DNA from: Flavobacterium sp. I-STPP5a
Lineage (GTDB): Bacteria > Bacteroidota > Bacteroidia > Flavobacteriales > Flavobacteriaceae
Reading direction: 5' to 3'
Assembly (NCBI RefSeq): GCF_009764685.1
Contig: NZ_VHLM01000059.1
Coordinates: forward strand, 37,088-101,087
Length of the DNA stretch: 64,000 nucleotides
Part shown: positions 29,870-39,563 of the stretch, one piece after another
How positions within the stretch are numbered: the stretch's first letter is position 1
Layout: the number at the start of each line of letters is the position of its first letter
Notes under the pieces: generated by a model
Seen by the model: the letters and a program-made list of their open reading frames with translations, nothing else
The model's database searches: none
What the model was told of the DNA's origin: nothing
Program-made: the position numbers and the translations under genes

Positions 29870-30247
29870 ATGGGATTATTTAATGCTATTCTAGGAAATG
29901 CATCTGAGGTAAATATTCAAAATATTGCTACAGAATTTGAACCAATCTTGATTGAAGGTGAGGTAATTGAAAAAGCATACAAACTCATTCGAGATATGTT
30001 CATTTTCACCAATAAGAGATTGATCTTGATTGAAAAGCAATTAGTAGGAACTAAAGTAGATTACTTAACCATTCCCTACTCTAGCATCAAAAAATTCTCC
30101 AAAGAAAGTGCAGGATTATTAGATATGGATGCTGAACTTAAAATTTGGCTTAATAATGATGATGCACCCATTAGCAAACAATTTGGAAAAGGCGGTAACA
30201 ACATTAATGAAGTGTATCAAATTTTAAGTAGACACACGTTGAAATAA
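29870..30247 (+). CDS. Bacterial PH-like domain protein
   Basis: The protein has 125 residues and no signal peptide. It consists of one small beta domain: FEPILIEGEVIEKAYKLIRDMFIFTNKRLILIEKQ, then VDYLTIPYSSIKKFSKESAG. The pattern FIFTNKRLILIEKQ...YLTIPYSSI is typical of bacterial PH (bPH) domains of the YdjZ/DUF1696 kind. It lies six bases after the preceding amidohydrolase-like gene and is probably co-transcribed. The cellular role is unknown for most of the family. Confidence 0.8.
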   Translation: MGLFNAILGNASEVNIQNIATEFEPILIEGEVIEKAYKLIRDMFIFTNKRLILIEKQLVGTKVDYLTIPYSSIKKFSKESAGLLDMDAELKIWLNNDDAPISKQFGKGGNNINEVYQILSRHTLK

Positions 30248-30266
30248 TAGTTTGCACAACACATTT

Positions 30267-30307
30267 AAAAGGCACTGATTGATATTTTCAATTTAGTGTC
30301 TTTTTTT
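30267..30307 (+). terminator. Candidate rho-independent terminator
   Basis: AAAGGCACT pairs with AGTGTCTTT (one G-T pair) and is followed by seven T, 20 bases after the PH-domain gene. Confidence 0.65.
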
Positions 30308-30526
30308 ATGCCATAAATTCATGTAAATAATCAAGATTGATAACAAAATTTTTAAAAAGTTCAAATTGGGCTTGTTAAATTATAAATTTTAAGATTAAAT
30401 TATAATTAACCCTTAAAAAAATAGGGGTCATATTAATATATATTTAAAAGTTTGACTCAGACTGTTATTTTTAATGGGGCATAAACAACATTTTTATACT
30501 TTTATTGAAATTTAAATCAAAAAACT

Positions 30527-31843
30527 ATGAGAAAAATTGTTTTGAGTGTGCTATTAATTGCGATCTTGTTATTTACCCTTTTTTCAAATTATTTCTTAAT
30601 CGACGCACCTGCTCCAACCGAGGCTGTAAAATTTGATACTGGCGATACCGCTTGGATTATTGTTGCAACAGCTCTAGTGCTTATCATGACTCCTGGATTA
30701 GGTTTTTTCTATGGCGGTATGGTTGGAAAAAAAAATGTAATTAGTACAATGCTTCAAAGTTTTATGGCCATGATAATTGTTACCGTTTTATGGGTTATCA
30801 TTGCTTTCGGACTTTCATTTGGCCCTACAATTGGTGGTATTATTGGAAATCCAATCCCTAACTTGTTTTTTCAAGGTGTAGGAACAAATACCGCATGGAG
30901 TCTTGCACCTACCATTCCGTTTATGTTATTCGCCTTATTTCAAGCTAAGTTTGCCATCATTACGCCTGCCTTGATAACTGGAGCATTTGCTGAGCGTATC
31001 CGTTTTTGGGCTTATTTACTTTTTATGGTTTTGTTTATATTATTTATTTACACTCCGCTTGCGCACATGACTTGGCATCCTGATGGTTTGTTTTTCAAAA
31101 TGGGAGTACTTGATTTTGCTGGAGGCACAGTAGTTCACATGAGTGCAGGATGGGCAGCACTTGCAGGAGCTATTTTCCTTGGTAAAAGAAAAGTTCAAAA
31201 AGTAAATCCAGCAAGAATTACGTATGTTTTACTTGGAACTGGTTTATTGTGGTTTGGCTGGTTTGGTTTTAACGCAGGCTCAGCACTAGGATCAAATGGC
31301 CTTGCAGTACAAGCATTAGGAACTACTACAGTTGCGGCAGCTGCTGCAGGTATGGCTTGGGTATTTCTAGATAAGATTCTAGGACACAAATTATCAGCAA
31401 TGGGAGCTTGTATTGGCGTAGTTGTAGGCTTAGTGGCTATTACACCAGCTGCTGGTTTTGTGAGTATTCCACACGCTATGTTTATAGGTGCAATTGCTAG
31501 TATCATAAGTAATCTTGTAGTGCGAGCATTTCATAAAGGAAAAATTGATGATGCATTAGATGTTTTTGCTTGTCACGGTGTGGGCGGTATGGTAGGTATG
31601 CTTCTTACTGGTGTATTTGCTTCAAAATCAATTAATTCAATTGTAGGAGACAATCAAGGTTTAATTTTTGGAGAAACCACTTTGTTTTTAAACCAATTAA
31701 AAGCTTTAGTTGTGGTTTCTATTTTTGCTTTTACTGCATCGTATGTTTTATTTTTTATTGTTAACAAAATAACACCTTTACGTGTAAGCGAGGAAAAAGA
31801 AGAATTAGGACTTGACATTTCTCAACATGGGGAATTTTTATAA
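30527..31843 (+). CDS. amt: Ammonium transporter
   Basis: The protein has 438 residues with an N-terminal signal-like helix and about eleven membrane helices. Signature stretches are DTAWIIVATALVLIMTPGLG, GFFYGGMVGKKN, ITGAFAERIRFWAYL, DFAGGTVVHMSAGWAAL with the first pore His, and DVFACHGVGGMVGMLLTG with the second pore His. It carries ammonium into the cell. No glnK/PII gene lies beside it, unlike in many bacteria, so its control partner must be elsewhere. It ends before a strong bidirectional terminator. Confidence 0.95.
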   Translation: MRKIVLSVLLIAILLFTLFSNYFLIDAPAPTEAVKFDTGDTAWIIVATALVLIMTPGLGFFYGGMVGKKNVISTMLQSFMAMIIVTVLWVIIAFGLSFGPTIGGIIGNPIPNLFFQGVGTNTAWSLAPTIPFMLFALFQAKFAIITPALITGAFAERIRFWAYLLFMVLFILFIYTPLAHMTWHPDGLFFKMGVLDFAGGTVVHMSAGWAALAGAIFLGKRKVQKVNPARITYVLLGTGLLWFGWFGFNAGSALGSNGLAVQALGTTTVAAAAAGMAWVFLDKILGHKLSAMGACIGVVVGLVAITPAAGFVSIPHAMFIGAIASIISNLVVRAFHKGKIDDALDVFACHGVGGMVGMLLTGVFASKSINSIVGDNQGLIFGETTLFLNQLKALVVVSIFAFTASYVLFFIVNKITPLRVSEEKEELGLDISQHGEFL

Positions 31844-31897
31844 TCAAACATTATTTACTAGAATAAGTAGTAAATAATCATCTTGAAACTTATTTTC

Positions 31898-31944
31898 AAA
31901 AAAAAATACCTCAAAAAGTTATTACTTTTTGAGGTATTTTTTTT
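31898..31944. terminator. Bidirectional rho-independent terminator
   Basis: A 19-bp stem with core TACCTCAAAAAGT/ACTTTTTGAGGTA has a TATT loop and A and T runs on either side. It is placed between the convergent amt and CocE/NonD genes. Confidence 0.9.
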
Positions 31945-31986
31945 CAAAGGGATTGATTCATAAAAGATATAAATCTTAACAACTCT

Positions 31987-33837
31987 TTATTTAAGAATAG
32001 TAAATTCTATTTTAGAATCATTAAACACTTTATGAGTCTGCTTTTGAAAATCTTCTGGTTTTGCATAAAAAATATTTTCTACAAAAGTTTGAGGATTTAG
32101 ATCTATCAATGGAAACCAAGTGCTTTGAACTTGTACTTGAATTTTATGCCCTTTCTTAAAGGTATGAAACACATCTTGCAACTTAACATTTACTGCTGTT
32201 TTTTCATTAGCCACAAACGGTTCTGGTTTACTAAAACTATTTCTAAAACGCCCTCTCATTACTTCGCTTCTTACCATCATATGATAATTGCTCATTTTTA
32301 AATGAGGAGCTATCTCTTTAGTCTCTGGCTCCTCATTAGGAAAAACATCAATAACTTTTACTACCCAGTCCGCATCTGTACCTGTTGTAGCCACTTGTAA
32401 TTGCGCTAATATATCGCCAGCAAGTGTGGTGTCATCTGTTAAAATTTCGGTTTCAAAAACAAGAACATCAGGACGTCTTGCTGCAAAACGCTGGTCATCT
32501 GTCATGTATTTTCTAGGCGTAAGACCTTGTTGTTTAACATCTTCAGAATAAGGAACTGGCTTCTTTGGGTCACTTACAAACTCTTCAAAGGCAAAATTCC
32601 TTTTTGCCATTTGTGACAACTTGTTCTCTTGCATGAAAAAAGCTTTCTTTTCCGTATTCTTTGGAGGCCAAGCATCATACGTTTTCCATTCTTTTTTACC
32701 CGAATCAAAAACATAAGCCTCAGGAAGTGTGTTTTCACCTTTTCCATTATTTTTCAGGAAATGACGGAAAAAATTAGCTTCAATATTTTTTTGGTAAAAA
32801 CCTGAAATGCTATCGCCAAAATTAATATTCCCAATAACTTGTTTTGCAGAATTACGAGCCCAATCTCCGTGACTCCACGGCCCCATTACGATGGTATTGT
32901 AATTTTTACTACTCTTTTCAATCGTACTGTATGTATTTAATGGACCGTATAAATCTTCTGCATCAAACCAACCACCAACAGTCATAACTGCAGGTTTAAT
33001 ATTGTTCAAGTGCTGAAGAATACCTCGCTTTTGCCAAAAATCATCATAACTAGAATGATCTTTTAGCTGTTGCCAAAATTCATTATCGACTCCATAATAC
33101 TTATCTAAATTTGAAAGTGGGCCAGCATCAAGAAAAAATTGATAATCATCATTGGTTCCCGCATTGGTAAAAGTATACCATGGCTCTGTAGTACGTGCCT
33201 TTTTTTGTGGTCCAAATAAAGGTGTCACTTTCCAGTAACTTAAAAGATAAGCCCCATTGTGATGAAAATCATCAAAAAAGAAATCAGCTATACACGCTTG
33301 TGGCGAAACTGCTTTTAAAGCGGGGTGATTGCTTAACAAAGAATACGTTGCATAAAAACCTGGATAAGATATTCCCCATGTTCCTACGTTTCCGTTATTA
33401 TTCGCTACATTTTTCACCAACCAGTCTATTGTATCATACGTATCAGATGCTTCATCAATATCAGTCTTTGATTTTTTGTTAGGTACAAAGCCACGCATGT
33501 TATCATACAAACCATCACTCATAAACCTACCACGAACATCTTGGTAAACTACAATATACCCTTCTTTCATCATCGTTTCACTTGGTGAAATAGACCTTTT
33601 CATTTTATCAGCCCCATAAGGTCCCGAGTTATAAGGTGTTCTTTGCATGATAATTGGATACTTTTTTGAAGTATCCTTTGGAGTATAAATTGAGGTAAAT
33701 AGCTCGGCCCCATCTCGCATCTTGATATGCACTTCTTTTTTAGTGTAATTTTCTGCTACATAATTTGGTTTAGAATCCTGAGCCGAGGATAATAAGACAG
33801 CAAATATCAATAATGCAATACTTAGTAGTTTTTTCAT
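31987..33837 (-). CDS. Secreted CocE/NonD family (S15) hydrolase
   Basis: The protein has 616 residues with a signal peptide (MKKLLSIALLIFAVLLSSAQ). An alpha/beta-hydrolase domain carries the nucleophile in NVGTWGISYPGFYATYSL (Ser in GISYPG, about residue 158), an Asp in VGGWFDAEDLYGPL (about 305) and a His in MGPWSHGDWAR (about 335). The C-terminal half is the jelly-roll domain of X-Pro dipeptidyl peptidases (FETEILTDDTTLAGDI, HMMVRSEVMRGRFR). Relatives hydrolyse alpha-amino-acid esters, beta-lactam side chains or X-Pro peptides. The exact substrate is not readable. It is a single gene ending at the shared terminator. Confidence 0.9.
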   Translation of the reverse strand: MKKLLSIALLIFAVLLSSAQDSKPNYVAENYTKKEVHIKMRDGAELFTSIYTPKDTSKKYPIIMQRTPYNSGPYGADKMKRSISPSETMMKEGYIVVYQDVRGRFMSDGLYDNMRGFVPNKKSKTDIDEASDTYDTIDWLVKNVANNNGNVGTWGISYPGFYATYSLLSNHPALKAVSPQACIADFFFDDFHHNGAYLLSYWKVTPLFGPQKKARTTEPWYTFTNAGTNDDYQFFLDAGPLSNLDKYYGVDNEFWQQLKDHSSYDDFWQKRGILQHLNNIKPAVMTVGGWFDAEDLYGPLNTYSTIEKSSKNYNTIVMGPWSHGDWARNSAKQVIGNINFGDSISGFYQKNIEANFFRHFLKNNGKGENTLPEAYVFDSGKKEWKTYDAWPPKNTEKKAFFMQENKLSQMAKRNFAFEEFVSDPKKPVPYSEDVKQQGLTPRKYMTDDQRFAARRPDVLVFETEILTDDTTLAGDILAQLQVATTGTDADWVVKVIDVFPNEEPETKEIAPHLKMSNYHMMVRSEVMRGRFRNSFSKPEPFVANEKTAVNVKLQDVFHTFKKGHKIQVQVQSTWFPLIDLNPQTFVENIFYAKPEDFQKQTHKVFNDSKIEFTILK

Positions 33838-34275
33838 GAATTTTTTAAATTTAATAGGGTTTAAAGATAAAAAATATGTAGAAATAAAAATAATTTATAC
33901 CCACTTAAATTACAATTTCAACGCATGAGTGCAACCAACTTATTATTAAGAGTTTCAATAAGACTAAGGCAATTGAATTCTCTGTTAGGCTTTTACGTAG
34001 TGATAATTCTATTTACTTACCGCTTTAGTTAATTACATTTCTGAAGTCTGTTTTCTTATAAAAAAAAAGTCAATGATATCTATTCTATTTCCTAATGTAT
34101 CTTTTTCTTGCAAAACATATAATGTTGTTTAACAAACTTTCAACTGAATATCTTTGCAATATCAGTATGTCATGCACACTCTTTTCCATTGTAAAAAGTG
34201 ATTGTTTCAATGCAGTTAGAATTAAACCTTAACTCTATGTGTTTTGAATTTATCTACTGCAACTATGAGTTGCTC
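33838..34275. other. Non-coding interval
   Basis: About 440 AT-rich bases between two minus-strand genes. I find no RNA gene, repeat or credible small frame. It presumably contains the promoter of the CocE/NonD gene. Confidence 0.35.
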
Positions 34276-34539
34276 TTACAATTTTATATTTCTATACATA
34301 ATTTCGTTGTTAAGTTCCTTTTCAAATTCTCTTATTTTTTTTCCGCTATTTCCTAAGATAAGGACAAAAAATAAAGGAAAAAAAGTAAAAAAAGAGAATC
34401 CATTTTTTACAGCACTATATGTAAAAATGCCTAAAAGCGAACCAATCAGTATGGCATTGTACATTTTATTCGTTTTCAACTTCTTTTGCTCTTGAAGCAA
34501 TTCTTGATCATTCAATTCTTTTAATAGTATTTTTTCCAT
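34276..34539 (-). CDS. Small membrane protein of unknown function
   Basis: The protein has 87 residues. It begins with a charged amphipathic helix (MEKILLKELNDQELLQEQKK), then two hydrophobic segments (about 29-45 and 48-66), then a charged tail (KKIREFEKELNNEIMYRN). The layout is helical hairpin in the membrane with cytoplasmic ends. I do not recognise the family. The overlapping plus-strand frame is rich in Phe and Ser and looks like an antisense shadow. Confidence 0.55.
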   Translation of the reverse strand: MEKILLKELNDQELLQEQKKLKTNKMYNAILIGSLLGIFTYSAVKNGFSFFTFFPLFFVLILGNSGKKIREFEKELNNEIMYRNIKL

Positions 34540-35063
34540 TTGTCAAATTATTTTGTATTTGTTTCGTTTCAAATTTTTACTAAACGCAGTTTTTTAAAGC
34601 TAAATATTTTAATAGTACATCGTAAATATAATAGATTTAAACTACAAAAAATACAGTTCTAATAAAAACCACCTTAAAATAAAATTGTATTTAGTAATAT
34701 TTGGTTTTAATCCCAAAGACAAAAAAAATTGGATAACGAATAATTAATTCTAAATAGTATTATCAATTATTAAAAAAAGATCAGCATAATTTTGAGCAAT
34801 ATTTTTTTACATATCGTTTCTAACTAACAAATAATCAGAAACAAAAAAAAAATTTCTTAGACCACCTAAGTACTATGATGTAACCTTAACAAGGTCAATT
34901 TTAAACTTTTGAACATTTATTTGCCAGACACTCTTATTCTTTTCGCAACTAGTGTTTCAATTTAAAGCAATAGTCGAGAGATTGATATTTATAAAAAATA
35001 ATTAAAGGTCTTAAAATACAACACATGTAAAAACTTAATTTGCTTTGCAGAATTATTGCAACA
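34540..35063. other. Non-coding interval
   Basis: About 520 AT-rich bases with scattered homopolymer runs. I see no gene, RNA or repeat in it. Confidence 0.35.
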
Positions 35064-35098
35064 CAAAAAAAGCAGCAAAGTATTTTGCTGCTTTTTTA
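35064..35098 (-). terminator. Rho-independent terminator
   Basis: AAAAAAGCAGCAAA and TTTGCTGCTTTTTT form a perfect stem with a short loop. It lies just after the stop of the minus-strand PLP enzyme, and the U-run is present in either direction. Confidence 0.85.
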
Positions 35099-35116
35099 AA
35101 TTATACACTAAAAATA

Positions 35117-36343
35117 CTATTCTGCTAAAATGGATTCTGATGTCAGTACGTTCAATTCTATCATGCATTGCTTCATTATTTGAAACGTTCTTTCAATATC
35201 ATTATCCAAACCTATTGAAAATCGAATTAAGCCATCAGTTAATCCCATTTCTATTTGCTCTTCCATTGGAATTTCGCTTGAAGTTGATGTTCCCGGTGCG
35301 CTAAATAAAGTTTTATAAAATCCTAGACTCACAGCTAGGTAACCTAAGTTTTTTTCTTGCATTAATTCCATCAAGGCATTTGCTTTTTCTAAAGTACCTA
35401 CGTCAAGCGTCATCATACCTCCAAATCCATACTCATGATTAATCATAGACGAATATAATGCATGACTAGGGTGACTTTTTAAACCAGGATAAACCGTTTT
35501 TAAACCTTCTTTTTCAAAACGTTCGGCTAGATACATTGCGTTGTAGCTGTGTTGTTTCATTCTTATGTGAAGCGTTCTCAAGTTTTTCATTACGCTAGCT
35601 GAACGCAAACTATCCATTGTAGGTCCTAATAACATACTAGCTCCACTATTTACATTTTTTAAGCTATTGATAAATTCTTGCGATGCACACGTTACACCGC
35701 CCACAGTATCACTACTGCCGTTTATGTATTTTGTTAAACTATGAATTACAATATCAGCGCCTAATTTTGCTGGAGAAACAGATAATGGCGAAAAAGTATT
35801 ATCAACGACTAGTGTCAAGTGGTATTTTTTAGCAATCAAAGAAAGTCCTTTTATATCCGCTACTTCAAGTAACGGGTTACTCACTGTTTCACAATATAAA
35901 ACTTTAGTATCTGGAGTTATAGCAGCTTCTACAACATCTAGTTTTGTAATATCAACAAAGGTGGTTTTGATGCCTAATCTTGGAGTGAAATTCTTCAAGA
36001 AAGCATACGTTCCACCATAGATTGTTCTGCTCGAAACAATGTGATCACCAGTTCCGCAAAGTTGCAATAACGTAGGTGTAATAGCTCCCATTCCCGATGC
36101 CGAAACATTTGCCGACTCAGTTCCTTCCATAGCTGCTAATGCTTTGTCTAAGTATAAATTACTTGGTGAGGAATGACGAGAATACAAGTAGCAACCTTCC
36201 ATATTTCCTTCAAACGTATCGAACATGGTTTTTGCAGAAAGGAAAGTATAGGTGGAAGAATCAGAAATGGATGGATTCACACCTCCAAATTCACCAAAAT
36301 ACTGTAAATCTTGAATGTTATCTGCGGGATTGAAATTTTTCAT
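35117..36343 (-). CDS. Cys/Met metabolism PLP enzyme, methionine gamma-lyase-like
   Basis: The protein has 408 residues, full length for the cystathionine-gamma family. The PLP Lys lies in DIVIHSLTKYINGSSDTVGG (about residue 208), with YSRHSSPSN near the start and ESANVSASGMGAI as the cofactor phosphate site. Members split or exchange the side chain of methionine, cystathionine or homocysteine. The variant found beside an Lrp/AsnC regulator in Flavobacteria is usually named methionine gamma-lyase, which releases methanethiol, oxobutanoate and ammonia. The divergent Lrp/AsnC gene 270 bases away is the probable regulator. Substrate choice is inferred. Confidence 0.85.
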   Translation of the reverse strand: MKNFNPADNIQDLQYFGEFGGVNPSISDSSTYTFLSAKTMFDTFEGNMEGCYLYSRHSSPSNLYLDKALAAMEGTESANVSASGMGAITPTLLQLCGTGDHIVSSRTIYGGTYAFLKNFTPRLGIKTTFVDITKLDVVEAAITPDTKVLYCETVSNPLLEVADIKGLSLIAKKYHLTLVVDNTFSPLSVSPAKLGADIVIHSLTKYINGSSDTVGGVTCASQEFINSLKNVNSGASMLLGPTMDSLRSASVMKNLRTLHIRMKQHSYNAMYLAERFEKEGLKTVYPGLKSHPSHALYSSMINHEYGFGGMMTLDVGTLEKANALMELMQEKNLGYLAVSLGFYKTLFSAPGTSTSSEIPMEEQIEMGLTDGLIRFSIGLDNDIERTFQIMKQCMIELNVLTSESILAE

Positions 36344-36357
36344 AAGTATTTTTTTTT

Positions 36358-36435
36358 GAAGCTATTCCTGCTATTCGCTATATCTTTTATTCGCTGAGGC
36401 GCATAAAAGGATGCCGCTTCTATCAGGGCTAGGGG
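36358..36435 (-). repeat. Structured intergenic repeat, CTAGCCC...TAGCTTC type
   Basis: Read on the minus strand the segment starts CCTAGCCCTGATAGAAGC and ends GCAGGAATAGCTTC. CTTTTAT/ATAAAAG forms a perfect inner stem with a 12-base loop. From memory, very similar CTAGCCC(C/T)GATAG...GAATAGCTCC segments are abundant between genes in Flavobacterium and Chryseobacterium genomes. It lies directly before the PLP-enzyme start, so it would be in that gene's 5' leader if transcription begins upstream. Confidence 0.6.
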
Positions 36436-36613
36436 ATTACGGTTCTAAGATTAATTCTATCTCAAATTAACAATGTTCTAGATTAATAATCAATATTGTT
36501 CGATAATTTTGGATTTTAAACCTATCTATAATATAATTTGCGATTAGATTTTCTAAATTAGCATCAAAAACAGGATTTGTATAGATTTTTTTTCATTTAT
36601 AAATTTCAAGAAT

Positions 36614-37075
36614 ATGATTTTAGATGTTATAGATAAGAAACTCTTGTATTTATTACAATCAGACAGTAAAAAAACAACCAAGGAACTTTCCTTAAAGTTA
36701 AATTTATCTGTAACAGCGGTATATGAGCGTATTAAAAAATTAGAGAGGGAAGGTGTTATCGATAAATATGTTGTCTTAATAAATCGTTCGAAAGTCGAAA
36801 AAGGTTTTGTGGTTTTTTGTCATCTTAAATTAATTCAGCACACTAAAGAGTTCATTGCAAAGTTTGAAAGTGAGGTTATTCAACTTAAAGAAGTCATTGA
36901 ATGCCATCATGTAAGCGGGGATTATGACTATATTTTAAAAATATTAGTAAAAGATATGGAAGCGTACAGAGAATTTTTGGTTACAAAACTTACCACACTA
37001 CAACACATTGGCAGTACTCACAGTACCTTCATGATTAGCGAGGTAAAAAACACAACTGTTATCGATGTCCAATAA
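36614..37075 (+). CDS. Lrp/AsnC family transcriptional regulator
   Basis: The protein has 153 residues. The N-terminal helix-turn-helix is DKKLLYLLQSDSKKTTKELS, then VTAVYERIKKLEREGVI. The C-terminal RAM ligand-binding domain has VIECHHVSGDYDYILKILVKD, the conserved GDYD motif for amino-acid binding. It is divergent to the methionine gamma-lyase-like gene. In this family the usual arrangement is sensing of an amino acid made or used by the neighbour, so methionine or a branched-chain amino acid is a fair guess, but the ligand is not visible. Confidence 0.9.
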   Translation: MILDVIDKKLLYLLQSDSKKTTKELSLKLNLSVTAVYERIKKLEREGVIDKYVVLINRSKVEKGFVVFCHLKLIQHTKEFIAKFESEVIQLKEVIECHHVSGDYDYILKILVKDMEAYREFLVTKLTTLQHIGSTHSTFMISEVKNTTVIDVQ

Positions 37076-37208
37076 GTTTTTTTTGATATCGTGTTTTTTT
37101 TAAAGTCGATAAATTAATCCCAAAAAACCTGCTGAATTCAACCTGAAACAAAACTAATTTCTTAATTTTGTGACACTTTTATATAAACATCACAAAAATT
37201 AACATACT

Positions 37209-38612
37209 ATGAGTTCATTTGACGTAGTCATTATAGGTTCAGGACCAGGCGGATATGTATCTGCTATTCGTTGTGCACAACTGGGATTTAAGACAGCAAT
37301 TATTGAAAAATATTCTACTCTAGGTGGAACTTGCTTAAATGTAGGCTGTATTCCATCTAAGGCATTGCTAGCTTCTTCTCATCATTACAGTGAAATTGCA
37401 CATTTCGCAGATCACGGTATTGAACTTTCTGGTGATGTAAAGGTAAATCTTGAAAAAATGATTGCACGCAAACAAGCGGTTGTAGATCAAACTTCGGGAG
37501 GAGTTAAATTTTTAATGGATAAAAATAAAATCACAGTTTTTGAAGGTTTAGGTTCTTTTGTTGATGCTACACATGTTGCTGTTGCAAAAGCAGATGGAAC
37601 TTCTGAAACTATTGAAGCAAAAAATATTATCATAGCAACCGGTTCTAAACCATCTTCCTTGCCTTTTATCAAAATTGATAAAGAAAGAATTATAACTTCT
37701 ACTGAGGCATTAAAACTTAAAGAAGTGCCAAAACACCTTGTAATCATTGGTGGTGGAGTAATAGGTATAGAATTAGGTCAAGTGTATTTAAGATTAGGAG
37801 CGCAAGTTTCTGTGGTTGAATATTTAGACCGAATTATCCCAGGAATGGATGCATCTTTGTCTAAAGAATTGACAAAAGTATTGAAAAAACAAGGAATGAA
37901 ATTCTATGTTTCGCACAAAGTGAAATCAGTAGAAAGAAATGGTGAAGGAGTTGTTGTTCAAGCCGAAAATGCTAAGGGAGAAACAATAACATTAGAAGGA
38001 GATTATTCATTAGTTTCAGTAGGGCGTCGTCCGTATACCGATGGATTGAACGCAGATAAAGCAGGTGTTAAAATTTCTGAAAGAGGAATGGTTGAAGTAA
38101 ATGATCATTTACAAACAAATATTCCTAATATCTATGCAATTGGAGACGTAGTTCGCGGAGCGATGTTAGCACACAAAGCGGAAGAGGAAGGTACCATGGT
38201 TGCTGAGATTATAGCAGGACAAAAACCACACATCAATTATAATTTGATTCCAGGTGTTGTTTACACTTGGCCAGAAGTTGCTGCTGTGGGTCAAACAGAA
38301 GAGCAATTGAAAGCTGCTGGTGTTGATTTTAAATCAGGTAGTTTTCCATTTAAAGCTTTAGGTCGTGCGCGCGCTGGCGGTGATTTAGATGGTTTTGTAA
38401 AAATCCTAGCTGACGCAAAAACAGATGAAGTACTTGGAGTTCACATGATAGGTGCTCGTTGTGCCGATTTAATTGCCGAAGCAGTTACTGCCATGGAATT
38501 TAGAGCGTCTGCTGAAGATATTTCAAGAATGTCTCATGCACATCCAACTTTTGCAGAAGCGATAAAAGAAGCTGCTTTAGCTGCAACGGATAATAGAGCA
38601 TTACACGTATAA
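37209..38612 (+). CDS. lpdA: Dihydrolipoyl dehydrogenase (E3)
   Basis: The protein has 467 residues. An N-terminal FAD dinucleotide fold (VVIIGSGPGGYVSAIRCAQL) is followed by the redox-active disulfide in GGTCLNVGCIPSKALL (about residue 40), an NAD fold (LVIIGGGVIGIELGQVYLRLG), the FAD motif IYAIGDVV, and the C-terminal catalytic pair in MSHAHPTFAEAIKEAA. It reoxidises lipoyl groups of pyruvate, 2-oxoglutarate and branched-chain dehydrogenase complexes. No E1 or E2 genes adjoin it, so it probably serves several complexes. A terminator follows directly. Confidence 0.95.
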   Translation: MSSFDVVIIGSGPGGYVSAIRCAQLGFKTAIIEKYSTLGGTCLNVGCIPSKALLASSHHYSEIAHFADHGIELSGDVKVNLEKMIARKQAVVDQTSGGVKFLMDKNKITVFEGLGSFVDATHVAVAKADGTSETIEAKNIIIATGSKPSSLPFIKIDKERIITSTEALKLKEVPKHLVIIGGGVIGIELGQVYLRLGAQVSVVEYLDRIIPGMDASLSKELTKVLKKQGMKFYVSHKVKSVERNGEGVVVQAENAKGETITLEGDYSLVSVGRRPYTDGLNADKAGVKISERGMVEVNDHLQTNIPNIYAIGDVVRGAMLAHKAEEEGTMVAEIIAGQKPHINYNLIPGVVYTWPEVAAVGQTEEQLKAAGVDFKSGSFPFKALGRARAGGDLDGFVKILADAKTDEVLGVHMIGARCADLIAEAVTAMEFRASAEDISRMSHAHPTFAEAIKEAALAATDNRALHV

Positions 38613-38630
38613 GTAGACTATATTTTAACA

Positions 38631-38668
38631 AAAACCCGTTCAATCTAATTTTTGAACGGGTTTTTTTA
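38631..38668. terminator. Rho-independent terminator after lpdA
   Basis: AAAACCCGTTCAA pairs with TTGAACGGGTTTT around an eight-base loop, followed by more T. It is usable by lpdA and, on the other strand, by the convergent DUF4349 gene. Confidence 0.88.
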
Positions 38669-38669
38669 T

Positions 38670-39563
38670 TTAATTGACTTTGCGAAAGTATTTTTTGTAT
38701 GTGAAATAGCCTATTATGCCAATTAAAATGATCGACCATAATTGAACGATTACCGCAATTATTCCTTCAATAAGATACCAGCCATTTTCGAGTCCATCAA
38801 TTATTTTCGAACCAAAACCTTGACGAAATTCCTTTTCATTAGCAATCATCTCTTTTTTGATGGTTTCCCGTTGGTAAATTTGTAACGTTAAAGTGCTAAA
38901 ATTTACTTGGTCAGCTAATGAGATATTTTCGAGTTTGCTGTTATCTTTTTGTTCGCTTTTTTGATTTAGGTCGTTTTCTGCCTGCACCACTTCGTTTAGT
39001 TTTTTGCCTTTGCTATCAATCGCTTTTACAAGGCGCTTTTCTTGATTAGCGTCTCTTTTTTCTTTTAATTGATTCGAAAGCAGTTGTAATGAAACATCGT
39101 CGGCCTTAATTATACGATACTCTAGAAAATCAATTTGTTTCGCAATGCTTTTGATTATCGTATCCATTTTGGTATTGGGAACCCGAATGGTTATGTTATT
39201 CTCAACAGTATATTTCGTGATTTCTAAAGTACTGTCTTGGCCAATTTTAACTTCTTTTTTTTCAGAAATTGTGCTTTGTAAATTGGTATAAGTTACAAAA
39301 CCTCCAAATTTGTTGGTGGCATTTTCAATAATGTAAGTTGAGTTGGGAACATTTTTTACCTTAAATTTAATATCGGCAGTTCGTACAAATTTTCTATCAC
39401 TATTTTTTGATTGTACTGCTGCAGCTGAAGAAACAGTATTACTACTATCTATTGAAGAAGTTGTTATTTTAGAATCAGTTTCATCTAAAGAATCGGCTTT
39501 TTTACAAGAAATAGCTAAAATGATTAGCAGTAAAGGGAATAGGACATGGTGTTTTTTAAGCAT
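38670..39563 (-). CDS. DUF4349 domain lipoprotein
   Basis: The protein has 297 residues. A lipoprotein signal peptide (FPLLLIILAISCKKAD, lipobox Cys at about residue 20) is followed by a low-complexity Ser-rich stretch. Then come the DUF4349 start, KFVRTADIKFKVKNVPNSTY, a coiled-coil region (EKRLVKAIDSKGKKLNEVVQ), and one C-terminal membrane helix at about 262-287 with a basic tail. The layout is lipid anchor, periplasmic domain, membrane helix. The biochemical role of the family is unknown. It is a single gene convergent with lpdA. Confidence 0.82.
   Translation of the reverse strand: MLKKHHVLFPLLLIILAISCKKADSLDETDSKITTSSIDSSNTVSSAAAVQSKNSDRKFVRTADIKFKVKNVPNSTYIIENATNKFGGFVTYTNLQSTISEKKEVKIGQDSTLEITKYTVENNITIRVPNTKMDTIIKSIAKQIDFLEYRIIKADDVSLQLLSNQLKEKRDANQEKRLVKAIDSKGKKLNEVVQAENDLNQKSEQKDNSKLENISLADQVNFSTLTLQIYQRETIKKEMIANEKEFRQGFGSKIIDGLENGWYLIEGIIAVIVQLWSIILIGIIGYFTYKKYFRKVN

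Noticed and set aside
36344..36613. SAM-type riboswitch upstream of the methionine gamma-lyase-like gene
   Set aside because: The structured segment there matches a dispersed Flavobacterium repeat instead. I see none of the conserved SAM riboswitch core.
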